From Plasmopara viticola (taxonomy: Eukaryota; Oomycota; Peronosporomycetes; Peronosporales; Peronosporaceae), in contig MBPM02000100.1 in assembly GCA_001695595.3 (NCBI GenBank), forward strand, positions 1-64,000: DNA of 64,000 bases. The letters run 5' to 3'. Made by a program: the position numbers and the translations under genes. The notes below the pieces were generated by a model that saw nothing but the letters and a program-made list of their open reading frames with translations, was not told where the DNA came from and made no database searches. Shown piece after piece: positions 28,346 to 39,355 of the stretch (position 1 is its first letter; every line of letters begins with the position of its first letter).

Positions 28346-28655
28346 TGTTGAAAAGGTCACTTGAGCGGAAGATGGCAAAATGCAAAGTGGATATATTTAT
28401 AGGTTCCAAGTTCGCAACTACATGCTACTTCTAAGCCAATGATTTATATAAACCAATCAGGACGTTTTACCATCCGGGCGCAAGCATCTTCCCATCCGGG
28501 CGCGAACATCTCAAGCGCGCCTGTCCCATGCGCCTTTCCATGACGTCACTGTCGCTTGGTCGCACCGTCTACTGGTATCAATACCGGTAGCCTACCGGTC
28601 ATGTGCTGCTGGTCGAGGCGTCATACCTTCAGCACGAGGTATTCCATAAACAACA
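28346..28655 (-). repeat. E6 5' LTR (type C, subtype 2)
   Basis: 310-bp partner of 23951-24260 with about ten visible differences, followed by the GTTTT target duplication and resumption of B2 RNase H. Confidence 0.92.
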
Positions 28656-30423
28656 GTTTTCGGTCTCGCAATATTCAAGATGTATTTCACCACGCTTGTC
28701 TTCGTCGCGAATGTGGTGGTACTTGATGTCGATATGTTTGGCTCGGCCGTGATTGACAGGATTCTTGGTCTTCTTGAGGCAATACTGGTTGTCATCAAGA
28801 ATCTTAAGCTCCGGTCCAGGCTCACCTGCCGCATCCAGAATCTCGCACAGTAAGCGATGAACCCACTTTTCTTCTTGAACCGCTAAGCTTAGAGCAATGT
28901 ACTCAGCTTCGCTGGTTGACAATGAAACGCTTGACTGCTTCTTACTTCCCCAGCTTACCGAAGCACTCATCAGCATAAAAGCGAATCCAGAAGTCGACTT
29001 GCGGTCGGTGTGATCACCTGCCCAATCAGCGTCCGAGTATCCACAAAAATTGACTTTGTTGCCGGGCTGAAAGCAGATTCCATGAGACTTTGTACCTTGC
29101 AGATAGCGAAATATACGCTTGACTGCAGTCCAATGCTCAATCTGTGGGTTTTCCATAAACCGTAATACGTAGCCAACTGCAAACGCAATGTCCGGCCGCG
29201 TCGCTGTCGTCAGATGCATTAGAGCTCCGACCCCTTCTCGAAATGGCGCGTTAACCTTGGTTGGAGAGTCACCTGGCACGAGCTTTGTGCTAATGTCTGT
29301 TGGACTTATAATTGACTTGCAATCATCCATACCGAATCTCTTGAGAATGTCGTTGATGTATCGCCGCTGACGCATAATAACACTGCCGTTGTCATTGTCT
29401 ACAAGCTCAATGCCCAGGACGAACGCGCACTTGCCACTATCGGTCATCTCAAAGCGATTCTTTAAGGCAATTTTCGTATCCACAATCAATGCTGTTGAAC
29501 TCCCGGTAATATAAGACATCATCGACATATACCAGAAGTAGCGCGCAGCCGTTGCTCGAGACCTTGATGTAAAGGCACGGATCGAAGGCTGAAACTTGAT
29601 ATCCAATCGAGCACACATCTTCATCAAAAGTCTCATTCCATACGCGAGAAGATTGTTTCAGACCATAAACTGCCTTTTCGAGTACAAGACAGTCAAATTC
29701 TTTGTCAAGTTTAACTCCTTCTGGTGAAGTGCAGTAGACAACTTCCTTCATCCTCCCATACAGAAAAGCTGTCACAACGTCCAATTGATCAAGTGGCCAC
29801 CCGAAGTAATTCGTCAAAGCGATGACCATCCGTAACGTCACGTACTTGACCACAGGCGAAAACGTTTTTGTATAGTCGATTCCGTATTTTTGTCGAAAAC
29901 CCTTTGCCACGAGTCGAGCCGTGTATTTCTCAATTGAGCCGTCGGCCTTTCGCTTGATCTTAAAAACCCACTTAGTTCCGATAGCTTGAAGTCCTGATGG
30001 TAACTTTGCAGCTCGAAAGACTTGACGAAGCCGCATTGAATCAAGTTCCGCACGAACGGCTTTGCGCCAATGAAGCTGATCGGGTCCACTTATAGCTTCT
30101 TGATAAGTGGTTGGCTCGGATAAGTCGTAAGCTTCGACAGCGTTCACACTCGCACGCCAGAATGTCGGTGAAGTTGAGTCGATGTTTTCGTCTTCGGAAG
30201 CGTGTGATTCTTGATTAATGTTAGATTCTGATTGCATACGAGATTGTCGCTTGGTTCGACGTGAGTCCATTTCTTCAGGAGCACTTGTTTCATCCAGTCC
30301 TGCTTCACGATACTCGGGACTTGAAGCTCTATCTGATTGACGCTGCTTGCGCTTACCTGTTTGCTTGAAGTTCGTCGTGTATGTGAAGCCTTCGTCTTCT
30401 ATTTCGAGTGAGTCGAAGTCCAT
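28656..30423 (-). pseudogene. B2 pol: RT and RNase H
   Basis: Two overlapping frames. RT (29449-30423): YDLSEPTTYQEAISGPDQLH, WVFKIKRKADGSIEKYTARL, DQLDVVTAFLYGRMKEVVY and LLLVYVDDVLY, after which one or two bases are off near 29510 (intact relatives read VDDVLITGSS). RNase H (28629-29636): ATRPDIAFAVGYVLRFMENP, YSDADWAGDHTDRKSTSGFA, SVSLSTSEAEYIALSLAV, NHGRAKHIDIKYHHIRDE. It is cut by E6 after CETEN. It serves as the reference for B1, which is almost identical but rich in single-base losses. Confidence 0.9.
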
Positions 30424-31440
30424 GTTTGCTTCCTCAATTTCGTCAAAAATAATGACTTCTAAATCACCAAACTTGATTCGTCAAACTTTACGTACCGACT
30501 GATCACTATTTGCTGAGTTTGATGGTCGTAGATTCGGTATGCTTTGGACACTTCTTTATAGCCAACAAACACACCAACTCGAGACTTGGAGTTCCACTTG
30601 AGCCTCTTTTCTTTCGAGTCAAAACGTAGGCCCGACACCCAAAGACACGCATATGTCCAACGCTTGGCTTGAGCTTGTGAATGATCTCGAATGAAGTCTT
30701 GTTCTTCATTTTTGGTGAGAGAAGGCGGTTCTTGATGTATATTGCAGTCATAGCGGCCTCTCCCCAAAAATTCTTGTCCAGTTAAGCGTGATGTAGTATG
30801 CTGCGTCCAATAGTCACAATCGTCCATATTGCACGCTCAGCTGTTCCGTTGGTTTGATGCGCGTATGGGACTGTTACCTGCTGATACCCTCGATACCCTC
30901 CTTCTCGTAAAACACTTTTAACGAGTTGGTTGCAAACTCACGAGCTCCGTCATGACGTACAAACTTGACTTTCTTTCCAAATTGAGTCTGAACCTACAAA
31001 ATGTAAGTTTTGATTGCATCTTCGCTGTCCGATCTGGCTTGCAAGCAGAAACCCTTCATACATCGACTGGCCTCATCCACAATTAGTCTTAGATACTTGC
31101 TTCCCCCAAGTGATACTTGCTCCATTGGGTCGCAGATGTCAAAGTGGAGAAGCTCAAAGGAGGCAAATCGACGCTTGTCAGGATTAATTGGAAACGATTT
31201 CTAGACCATCTTGCCCTCTTGGCACCCACGACAAATGTTCGGCAAACTTGACATTGATGCATCACAAACGTCTTTAATCATTTCACCAGTAATCATTTTG
31301 CGGAGCACATCATTAGGCGCGTGACCCAACCGTGCATGCAGGTCAATCTTGTTACTTGATTCAGTCATATTAGCCGATGGCCGTAAGGTTTGTAGCCAGT
31401 AAAGACCGTCAACTAGGTCGGCTGTTGCCACTATCCCTTT
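30424..31440 (-). pseudogene. B2 pol: GAG-pre-integrase and integrase
   Basis: Fragments with LHARLGHAPNDVLRKMITG and CRGCQEGKMV then a stop (TAG at ~31201), FDICDPMEQVSLGGS-type residues, integrase [16 protein letters not shown] and SLTKNEEQ/IKNRLLSPKMKNKTSFEII in alternate frames, and VGVFVGYKEVSKAYRIYDHQ. There are at least four breaks between 30620 and 31200. Not functional. Confidence 0.83.
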
Positions 31441-32619
31441 TTTTCACTCAATGTCCATGCGGGCACCGTCAAATACCACTTGGAAGCAACCGCTTTTGTT
31501 GATCTGCGGGACAGAGCGCAGGTTTTTGCTCATCTTTGGAACGTAAAGCGCATCTTTGAATTCAATGTAACGTATGTCACCGTTGGGTAGCACCACCCGC
31601 TCAAAAATGGTTCCCACACCCATAATTGCAGTTTTGCTTCCATCTGCTACCGCAAGTTCGCCACAATTTTGTTCATCGAGAGTCCGAAACTTGGACTTGT
31701 CGCAGCAAATGTGGTGCGTGGCACCACTGTCAATGGCCCACATGCCTGGCATATCTTTGCCTGAAGACAGTTCGCATTCCGATGATACTGCAAATGCGAC
31801 CAGATCGGAATCGTTGTCGTTGTTGTACCGAAACTGTACATTGCTTGCTCCGCGTCCACGATTTTGTTCGCCGCGTCAAGCTCCTCGATTGTCATCTTTT
31901 TGCTTGGTCCAGCATCGTTCCATCGTATGCCCCAATTTGCCACAATATGTGCATTGGCGGGACTCTCTTTCGGCACTGAACGCCTTGACTGCGTATTCAG
32001 TTTTTACCGCCGGAGTCCTCTCACCTTGTCGCTTGATGTGCTCATTTGTCAGCACCTTCACAACGTCTTGCGTCCGCAATTCTGCACTGCTCATCTCCAA
32101 GTTTAGCACGACGTTTTCGTAGCCTTTTAGCAGACTCCGAAGCAGACAAATCGCGACGTCCTCATCCTCCATCTTGGCACCGATACTGCTTAGCTTGGCG
32201 CTGATGTTGAGAACCTCATTGCAGTGATGCAGGACGTTGTCGCCTTCTGCCATTTCTATGCTGAAAAGCTGGCGCTTCAGGTAAATGCGACCAGCCTTTT
32301 GTGACCCGCCGTAAAGTGTTTTGATACAGATCCAGGCAGTATAGGCCTCTTCGCAGTTGTCGACTACATGATGATAGTCCGCGTCCATGTGTAGTAGCAT
32401 CAAGTCGAACGCAATGTTGCTGGCTCTGACGTACTCATCGCTGGCGCGAGCATCAGTGAATGTCGGCGTGACCTCCCAATTAACCACGTGCCACACCGAC
32501 TTGGTGAGAAACACGCCGCGCATGTATCGGCACCACGTAGCGTAGTTATCCCCGTTGAGTTTGTCGACAAGTACTTTGACGAAACATCTTGCGTGGAGGA
32601 CATGGTACGTTGGGCTCAT
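31441..32619 (-). pseudogene. B2 gag-protease, frameshifted
   Basis: The ATG in the PBS (32617-32619) opens [20 protein letters not shown]: a small indel right after the start replaces the usual [10 protein letters not shown] residues before the frame recovers at [20 protein letters not shown]. It continues to the zinc knuckle [15 protein letters not shown] and ends near 31876. The protease follows in another frame (31444-31752): [18 protein letters not shown], with DSG intact. Confidence 0.88.
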
Positions 32620-32623
32620 AACC
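32611..32623 (-). promoter_or_regulatory. B2 primer-binding site overlapping gag ATG
   Basis: GGTTATGAGCCCA between the LTR end (AATTAACA) and gag. The site is unchanged even though the gag codons just after it have shifted frame. Confidence 0.85.
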
Positions 32624-32874
32624 TGTTAATTGTCTGAGGCCGGAAGGTAAGGAAGGCTGAAGAAACGAAGTGAAGGGTCGTTTGCGTTGAAGCGAAGACA
32701 CTTGACTGAGAGGAAGTAAATTTGGAAGTGATTGATTTATTGGGTTTAAACTCCTACTACTCGTAAACATAACGTAATTACCTTAAACCGTAAAAGTAAA
32801 GACTATGTTGAACCGAGGTTCAGATTGGACCGGGTTGGGTTGTGTACGTTACCTGAAAACCATAAACATTAATA
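32624..32874 (-). repeat. B2 5' LTR (type B)
   Basis: 251 bp, TATTAATGTTTATGG to AATTAACA, with an initiator-like ATCACTTCCAAATTTAC about 95 bp before its end. Followed by CCTAG, the target duplication in D1. Confidence 0.9.
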
Positions 32875-35558
32875 CCTAGCACTCAAGACAAGCGTCAATA
32901 TGACACGTTTGAGCTTCTCCACTTTGACATATACGGTCCCATGGAACAAGACTCTTTGGGTGGAAGCAGGTACTTGCTCCTCATTGTCGACGAAGCCAAG
33001 GGATGCATAAAGGGCTTTTGCTTAAGTGCCAAATCTTAATCCGAAGAATGTATCACAAGCTACATCCTCAAGGCTCAAACGCAATTCGGCAAGCAAGTCA
33101 TTTTGTGTGACATGATGGAGCGCGAGAATTCGCAAAACATTCGCTCAAGATCTTCTATGGCGATCAAGGTATTGATCAGCAAGTCTCGGTTTCATACGCG
33201 CATCAAGGGGACAGCTGAGCGGGCCATCAGAACTATCGTTACGATTGGCCGCGCTTTACTGCAGCTGAGCGGGCCATCAGAACTATCGTTACGATTGGCC
33301 GCGCTTTACTGCATTATGCAAAACTTGACAAGTGCTTCTGGGGTGAAGCGGCAATGACGGCAATTTATATCAAGAATCGACTGCCTTCACCCAAAATTGC
33401 AAGCAAAACCCCGTTTGAAATTGTGTACAAGTCCAAGCCAAGTGTAAAGCACCTGCGTGTATTCGGCTGCCGAACATTTACACTCACACCAAACGAAAAG
33501 CGACTCAAGTGGGATCCAAAAGCTCGCGCCGGCATTTTTATGGGCTATCAAGAGTCATCGAAGGCTTATCGGATTTTTGACATTGAGGCAGGACAAATTA
33601 TTGTCAGTCGCGACGTCAAGTTTGATGAATCAAGACTTGGCTTTGCGTCTACGTGGCTACCAGCTCCTGACAGTGATGACGATGACATTAGTCTTGATTC
33701 GCTTACCATCGATGACAATGACCCAGTTTACCGAATGAATTTCAAGTCGTCCGGAAAGCGCAAGAACCGATCAGGCACATGTGACACAAACAATGATTCA
33801 GCCCTTCCACGCTACGAGTATCACGAAAACGACTTAAGGAATCAAGTGCGCCTGAATGTCTTGACGAGCGACGAGCCAAACGCAGATCAGTCGAGCGCAT
33901 AATCGGTAATTAAGAAAGTGAAGAAGAAAAGAGCGACACAAACGATCATTTGGTGCCACGCGATTTTTGGCATGCAAGCGCTAATGCAGTCGAGGCTACC
34001 GACGTTTCTAAACCTTCAGGTTATCAAGGTGCAGTTAGCGGACCAGATCAAGTACATTGACGAAAAGCAGTGCGTGCCGAATTGGATTCAATGCGAAGTC
34101 GCAATGTATTTCGAGCGGCTAAACTTCCAGCAGGACAACATGCTATTGGAACTAAGTGGGTTTTCAAGATCAAGCGCAAAGCCGACGGATCAATCGAAAA
34201 GTATAAGGCTTGTCTCGTCGCAAAAGGAATCAAGCAGCAATACGGCATTGACTACACGGAAACGTTTTCGCCTGTGGTCAAGATCGTCACACTGCGTATG
34301 GTGATCAGCTTGACAAAGGATCTTGGATGCCCCCTTGACCAGCTTGATGTTGTTACGGCATTTCTCTACGGTGTAATGAAAGAAGTTGTTTACTGTGTGG
34401 TACCAGAGAGAGTGGAGATCGAAGGTAATTTCGATTGCCTGGAACTGTTGAAAGCATTTTACGGCCTAAAACAAGCATCCCGAGTTTGGAACGAGACCTT
34501 TGATGAGTTTGTATGCTCCATTGGTTTCTGTGTTTCTGCTTTCGACCCACGCGTGCGTGTCGACGGCCATTGCATGTTGCTACTGGTTTATGTGGACGAT
34601 GTTCTCATCACTGGTAGCTCGGCCAAGCTCATCGCGGAAACAAAAGACAGTCTCAAGTCACGTTTCGAGATGACGGACAGTGGAAAATGTGCTTTTGTTC
34701 TGGGTATCGAATTTGTGGATAACCCCGACGGCAGCATCACACTTTGCCAGAGAAGCTATGTCGACGACATTCTCAAGCGATTCGGCATGAGTGACTGCAA
34801 GGCAGTAACAAGTCCGACAGACTTAAGCTTACAACTCGTGCCAAGTGCTGCAAAAACAAAGATCGACGTTCCATTTCGTGAAGCTGTGGGTGCTTTGATG
34901 CATCTGACATCTGCAACACGTCCAGACATTGCTTGTGCTGTTGGATATGTATCACGTTTTATAGAGAACCCACAAGCTGAACAATGGGTTGCGATAAAGA
35001 GAGTTCCTCGCTACCTTCAAGGAAGCAAGTCGCACGGCATCACATTAAAGGCTAGTGATCATGTGGATTTCCGGGGATATTCGGATGCAGATTGGGCTGG
35101 CGATCATGGGGACCGCAAGTCAACCTCTGGCTATGCATTTATGTTGATGGGGGAACCTGTGAGTTGGGGAAGCAAGAAACAATAAAGCGTCTCACTATCG
35201 ACCAGCGAAGCTGAATATATTGCACTCAGCCTGGCGATACAAGAAGGCAAGTGGGTACATCGTCTTCTTTGTGTAATTTAAGGTGCAGCTGGTGAAGACA
35301 AACCAGAGCTGAAGATATTTGAAGATAATTTTTCATGTATCAAGATGACGAAGAATCCGGTCAACCATGGTCGAGCCAAGCACATTGATATCAATTATCA
35401 TCACATCTGTGACGAAGTCGAACGCGGTGAGGTCAGGCTTGAATATTGCGAGACCTCGGCAATGCTGGCAGACATAATGACGAAGGCACTTTCAGCACCA
35501 CATCATGCCGACCTAATGAGGGCTCTCGAAATTCACGCGTGCTCGTTTTGGGGGGGAG
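32875..35558 (+). pseudogene. D1 pol: integrase, RT and RNase H
   Basis: Plus-strand remainder of D1 after the B2 insertion. Integrase: LLHFDIYGPMEQDSLGGSRY, then a stop, then a damaged core with the duplicated [17 protein letters not shown] block. Integrase C-terminus (33354-33902): [19 protein letters not shown] and GIFMGYQESSKAYRIF. RT-RNase H (34070-35185): WVFKIKRKADGSIEKYKACL, DQLDVVTAFLYGVMKEVVY, LLLVYVDDVLITG, YSDADWAGDHGDRKSTSGYA, ending at GSKKQ-TAA, the stop shared with D2. RNase H tail: NHGRAKHIDINYHHICDE and MLADIMTKALSAPHH. It is open for 371 codons in RT, so moderately young. Confidence 0.9.
33212..33311 (+). repeat. 50-bp perfect tandem duplication in D1 integrase
   Basis: Two identical 50-bp units (33212-33261 and 33262-33311), each starting CAGCTGAGCGGGCCATCAG and ending GGCCGCGCTTTACTG. 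Only the second is followed by CATTATGC as in normal integrase. Fifty is not a multiple of three, so the copy shifts the frame and inactivates integrase. Confidence 0.95.
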
Positions 35559-35875
35559 TATCGAAGGTTACCGGTTATCCTCAGTTATATTCCGGTTTCC
35601 GAGGCTGTCCAATACGAGCGGCTGTCCGACGGTTCAAACAAACAACGATGGCGTCATGGATAGACACATGGACATGCGCACTCAAGATGATTGCGCCCGG
35701 ATGGTAAGTTCTTCTGATTGGCTTAGATAAATGAATGGCTTAGATGTAGCAAAGAGTTGTAAACTAAGGACCAAATGATTACACTCACTTTGAAATCTTC
35801 TTTCTTCCTCACATGTGTCTTCGCTCGGTTCTCCCTCGCGCAGACTGTTCACTACACGCCTCAACTCTTTGCCTT
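35559..35875 (+). repeat. D1 3' LTR (type D, 3' end missing)
   Basis: Starts TATCGAAGGTTACCGG after a run of seven or more G (purine tract), and follows the D2 LTR until TTTGCCTT, where the last ~30 bp (CGCTCCGCTCACC... in D2) are replaced by unrelated sequence. Confidence 0.87.
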
Positions 35876-35941
35876 ACGGGATTGCTGTTATCCATTTAAA
35901 ACTTCTTTAGAACATCACACTCAAACTTAGACTGCCTTACG
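35876..35941. other. Short unassigned spacer between D1 LTR and E7 LTR
   Basis: About 66 bp with no match to other parts of the window. GCCTTACG occurs at both ends of it (35871-35878 and just before 35942), which could mark a small deletion or repair junction. Confidence 0.5.
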
Positions 35942-36231
35942 TGTTGAAAAGGTCGAAGTGAGCACTAGTTGGCAAAATGCAAAGTGTATATATTTACAAG
36001 GTCCTTAGTTCGCAACTACATGCTACCTCTAAGCCAATGATTTGTCCAAGCCAATCAGAACGACTCACTATCCAGGCGCAATCATCTTCCCATCTCGAAC
36101 CCGATCTTTTGCCCATCTTGAACCCGCTCCTCCAAGCAGTCATCAACTGATTGGAGATACCGGTACTTACCGATATGTAGTCGCTGGTCGAGGCGTTTCT
36201 TCGCCAGCATCTTCGACAACACTCCCACTCG
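35942..36231 (-). repeat. E7 3' LTR (type C)
   Basis: 290 bp, TGTTGTCGAAGATGCTGG to TTTTCAACA. It has one CATC..GGCGCAATCATCTT unit and both CCAAT-type boxes (one changed to GTCCAAGCCAAT). Confidence 0.88.
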
Positions 36232-38345
36232 ACTCGGCAGCGGCGACGCCTTGTATCCCAAGTTTAGAACGCAGAACATCGAACTGCGCAGATGGAATTG
36301 GCTTCGTCAATATGTCGGCCAGCATGTCTTGCGTAGGGATGTACTCAAGGTTGACTTGTACTCAAGGTTGACTTGGCCGTCCTCAACTTTTTCTCGCACA
36401 AAGTGGTAGCGAATGCCGATACGTTTTGTGCGCTTATGAAATTCTGGATTCTTGGCCAACGCAATAGAAACTTGATTGTCCTCAAATATCTAGACAGACT
36501 CATTGGAAGTCATCTCACCAAGCTCGCACAGAATTACCTTGAGCCAAACCGCTTCTTGAGTGGCTTCTGATAAAGTCTGTACTCCGCCTCAGTTGAGGAA
36601 AGCGCCACACTTCGTTGCTTCTTACTTCGCCAGCTGATGCATTCATTGTTAAGTGTGAACACATAACCGCTTGTACTTCGGCGAGACTCGATGTCTCCAG
36701 CCTAGTCTGCATCCGAATACCCAAGTAGCTTAGCCGGACCGCAACTTGAGAGCTGAAGTCCATGCGTTTCCAATGCTTTTAAATATCTCAGCACGCGCTT
36801 GAGAGCTTGCCAATGCGTCGGACACGGATCAGCAGCAAACTGGCTTAGAACTTCCACCGAGAACTTATGGTATCGAATGTCGATGTGATTAATTCGTTTA
36901 TGAGCCTCCGGGTTCTTCACTAGTGCAATCGAGCCTTGATTATCTTCATAAATCTTTACCGCTGTGTCTGGGGACATCTCGCCCAACTCACACAAAAACT
37001 TCTTGAGCCATATTGCTTCTTGCGTAGCCTCTAACAATGCCATTTATTCAGCTTCCGTAGACGATAGTGCCACCGTACGCTGTTTCGTGCTCTTCCAGCT
37101 GACACATCCACCGCTCATCATAAAGGCGTAGCCGCTTGAACTTCTTCGTAACATTGTATCTCCGGCCCAGTCCGCATCCGAAATCCCTGCAGTTTATCAT
37201 GATCGCTGCTTGAAATTTAATGCCGTGCGTCCTTGTGCCTTTAATATACCGGAAGACTCTTTCCAACGCTTACCAGTGTGTCGGACATGGGTCTGCTGCA
37301 AATTGGCTGAGTACTCCCACTGCCGCAGCGATGTCCGGACGCGTGCCGACCATAAGGTACATCAGGCAACCAACAGCATTTTGATACGGCACACCGGTCA
37401 TAGTGTCACCGTGTTTGCATCCTCCTTCGCACATGGACTTGGAAAGTTTGAGTCATAGATCTTGCGGCGTTCTAACAGGCTTGCTCTTTTCCATAATGAA
37501 GTTGGTCAAAATCTCGCACGCGAACTTGGTTTGCCGCATCGTCAAAGTCCCCATCCTTAAATCTTGGTCGATTTTAATTCCAAGAAAAAAGTTAAGCTGC
37601 CCCAAATTCGTCATCTCAAATCGTTTGCTGAGTGCGTGCTTAGTTTCCTAGAGCATCCTGCTGATATTGCAAGCCACAATTAGATCATCGACGTAAAGCG
37701 CTACAAACATCATGTCATGGCCATCCCGCTTCACATGCACGCAGTGATCCGATTCACACTTCTTGAATTCCAGTCCTAACATAAAGTCCTCAATGGTCTT
37801 GTTCCACATGCGAGGCGATTGCTTCAGCCCGTACAGTAACCGCTGTAACTTGCACACATAGTCCGGATTTGCCGTGTTTGTAAAGCCATCAGGCTGCGCC
37901 ATGTAGATATCTTCGTCAAGCTGACCGTTAAGAAATGTTGTCTTGACATTCATCTGGTGAACCGCTAGTCGGTACTTGGTAGCCAGACTGAGCAGTATCC
38001 GAATCGACGTAAACTTGGCCACAGGCGCAGCCGTTTCTTCATAGTCAATGTCAAACTTCTGCGAAAAACCTTTGGCCACCAAACGCGCTTTGTAGCGCTC
38101 GACTTCGCCGGCTTATTTCTCCTTGATACGAAACACCCATCAATTGCCGATTGCCTTGCGTCCTTTGGGGGGGGGGGTACGAGCGTCCAAGTCTTGTTCT
38201 TTTGCAGCGAATCTATTTCCGAATCGCATGCCATCCTCCATTTAGCTGCGTCGTTGGATACCATCGCCGACTTGAAGGTGGTCGGCAACTCTCCCACTGA
38301 ATCCACGACGTACGCAGCCTCAAAGTCTTGCGCTGTGGCTGACAT
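36232..38345 (-). pseudogene. E7 pol: doubled RNase H and RT
   Basis: From the right: linker YVVDSVGELPTTFKSAM and [62 protein letters not shown]; RNase H copy 1 with LSQFAADPCPTHW, VFRYIKGTRTHGIKF and LLEATQEAIWLKKFLCELGE up to HIDIRYH; then a junction at ~36855 straight into a second RNase H starting LSQFAADPCPTHWQALKRVL, and on to the LTR. Stops occur near 36715, 37275, 37455, 37650 and 38115. A run of ten G sits at 38168-38177. A 17-bp tandem duplication (GTACTCAAGGTTGACTT) lies at about 36340-36373. Confidence 0.85.
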
Positions 38346-39355
38346 TTATTTAAATGATTGATATCGACTTTGGCGTTATCACCTTAGCACTTCAGTTGCC
38401 TTTTCGAGCGATTGAGTCCGTTGGTGCCGCTTACTGCCAGGCTCAACCTCTTCTTCCTGCGCAGATTCCTTGGCTTCGTAATCTATCTGGTCATGCTGTA
38501 AAGATTCCTGATCATTCGCTTCGTCATCATCTTGAACAAAACTTCATTGTACCGATGGTCGCTCCTTCCACTGTCGAAAGTGTCTACCACAAACTTTGTA
38601 TCGCGAATAACCAGCACACGTCCAATCTCTATTTCTTCAAATCGATACGCTTTTTAATGCTTCAAGAGCCAACCGAGAAGAGAAAGTCGCCAAAGTCGAC
38701 TCCACTCTGCGCGACATTTGCACACTGTGCCGGCCGTTGCTGATCTGCGTTTTCACGAATTCTCACGGTGCACTTGGCAATCCAATGCCGGTGTCCCCCA
38801 CAATAATGGCACGCCCTGCTGGCCTTAGCAGTCGCTTGGCGTCTCTTGCGCCTTCCGTTGTCCGTTGTCCGACGTCATAAACACTTGTCCTTGCCCGTGC
38901 GTGGCTCCATCGACGCCACCACCTTGTTCCTTGCGTTTCATCTCTTCGTGTAATAGACGCAACGTCACAAGTTTTCATGTCAGCGTATCAGAGCGCGACT
39001 ACAGCGCCGTGATGAGGAACTGGTACGAATCACACAGACTTCCAAAAAGCGAGATTACCAGATCGTCCTCACTCACCGGGGCGCCCACCTCGTCAAGCTG
39101 CTCGGCCAGCAAGCTTGTTGATGTGCTCTAGTACACCGTCGCCATCCTCCATCATCATCGTCGTGAAGAACCTGCGACGAAGGAAGAGCTTGTTCGCCAG
39201 ATCCTCTTCTCGAAGTGTCCCTCCGATCTTGACCATGCATCATACGCGTCTTTGGCTGAGCGAATCAGCGGCAGCTGTGAGTCCTCCATCGCAAGTCAAA
39301 TTATCGCCAGCGCCTTTCGAGCCTTACGCTTAAAGGTCGACTGGTCCATAACGTC
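38346..39355 (-). pseudogene. E7 linker, zinc-knuckle and gag remnants
   Basis: 38346-38650 is the IN-RT linker in broken frames (QSLEKATEVL-like, RFEEIEIGRVLVIRDTKFVVD). At about 38660 it jumps to the protease/knuckle region (FGDFLFSVG; HCGGHRHWIAKCTVRI), then gag with VSEDDLVISLFGSL and QLPLIRSAKDAYDAWSRSEG in changing frames, ending at VMDQSTFKRKARKAL (39350). Integrase and GAG-pre-integrase between knuckle and linker have been deleted. Confidence 0.78.

Larger units (their letters stand above)
23951..28655 (-). mobile_element. E6: full-length group C Ty1/copia element (4.7 kb)
   Basis: Two 310-bp LTRs flanked by the perfect target duplication GTTTT (23946-23950 and 28656-28660) within B2 RNase H. 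Same layout as E2, but the LTRs form a separate subtype (U3 start TGTTGTTTATGGAATACC). Coding regions are broken at about 27850, 27290, 26800, 26240, 25780 and 24910. Confidence 0.95.
23596..32874 (-). mobile_element. B2: full-length group B Ty1/copia element, interrupted by E6
   Basis: Element with two type B LTRs (253 and 251 bp) inserted into the plus-strand element D1. Duplicated target: CCTAA (23591-23595) and CCTAG (32875-32879); the uninterrupted codons read CCA TTT CCT AGC. It is itself split by E6 between the end of RNase H and 28656. The halves join as CETENMLADIMTK. Its coding regions are in several frames, so it is defective. Confidence 0.93.
35942..39355 (-). mobile_element. E7: rearranged group C Ty1/copia relic
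   Basis: 3' LTR at the left, then RNase H, RT, linker and pieces of protease/zinc knuckle and gag, all on the minus strand. Integrase is absent and there is no 5' LTR. It contains two partial RNase H domains in tandem and a linker-to-knuckle jump near 38650, so it is a recombined and deleted element. It meets the plus-strand E8 gag head to head at about 39355. Confidence 0.85.
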
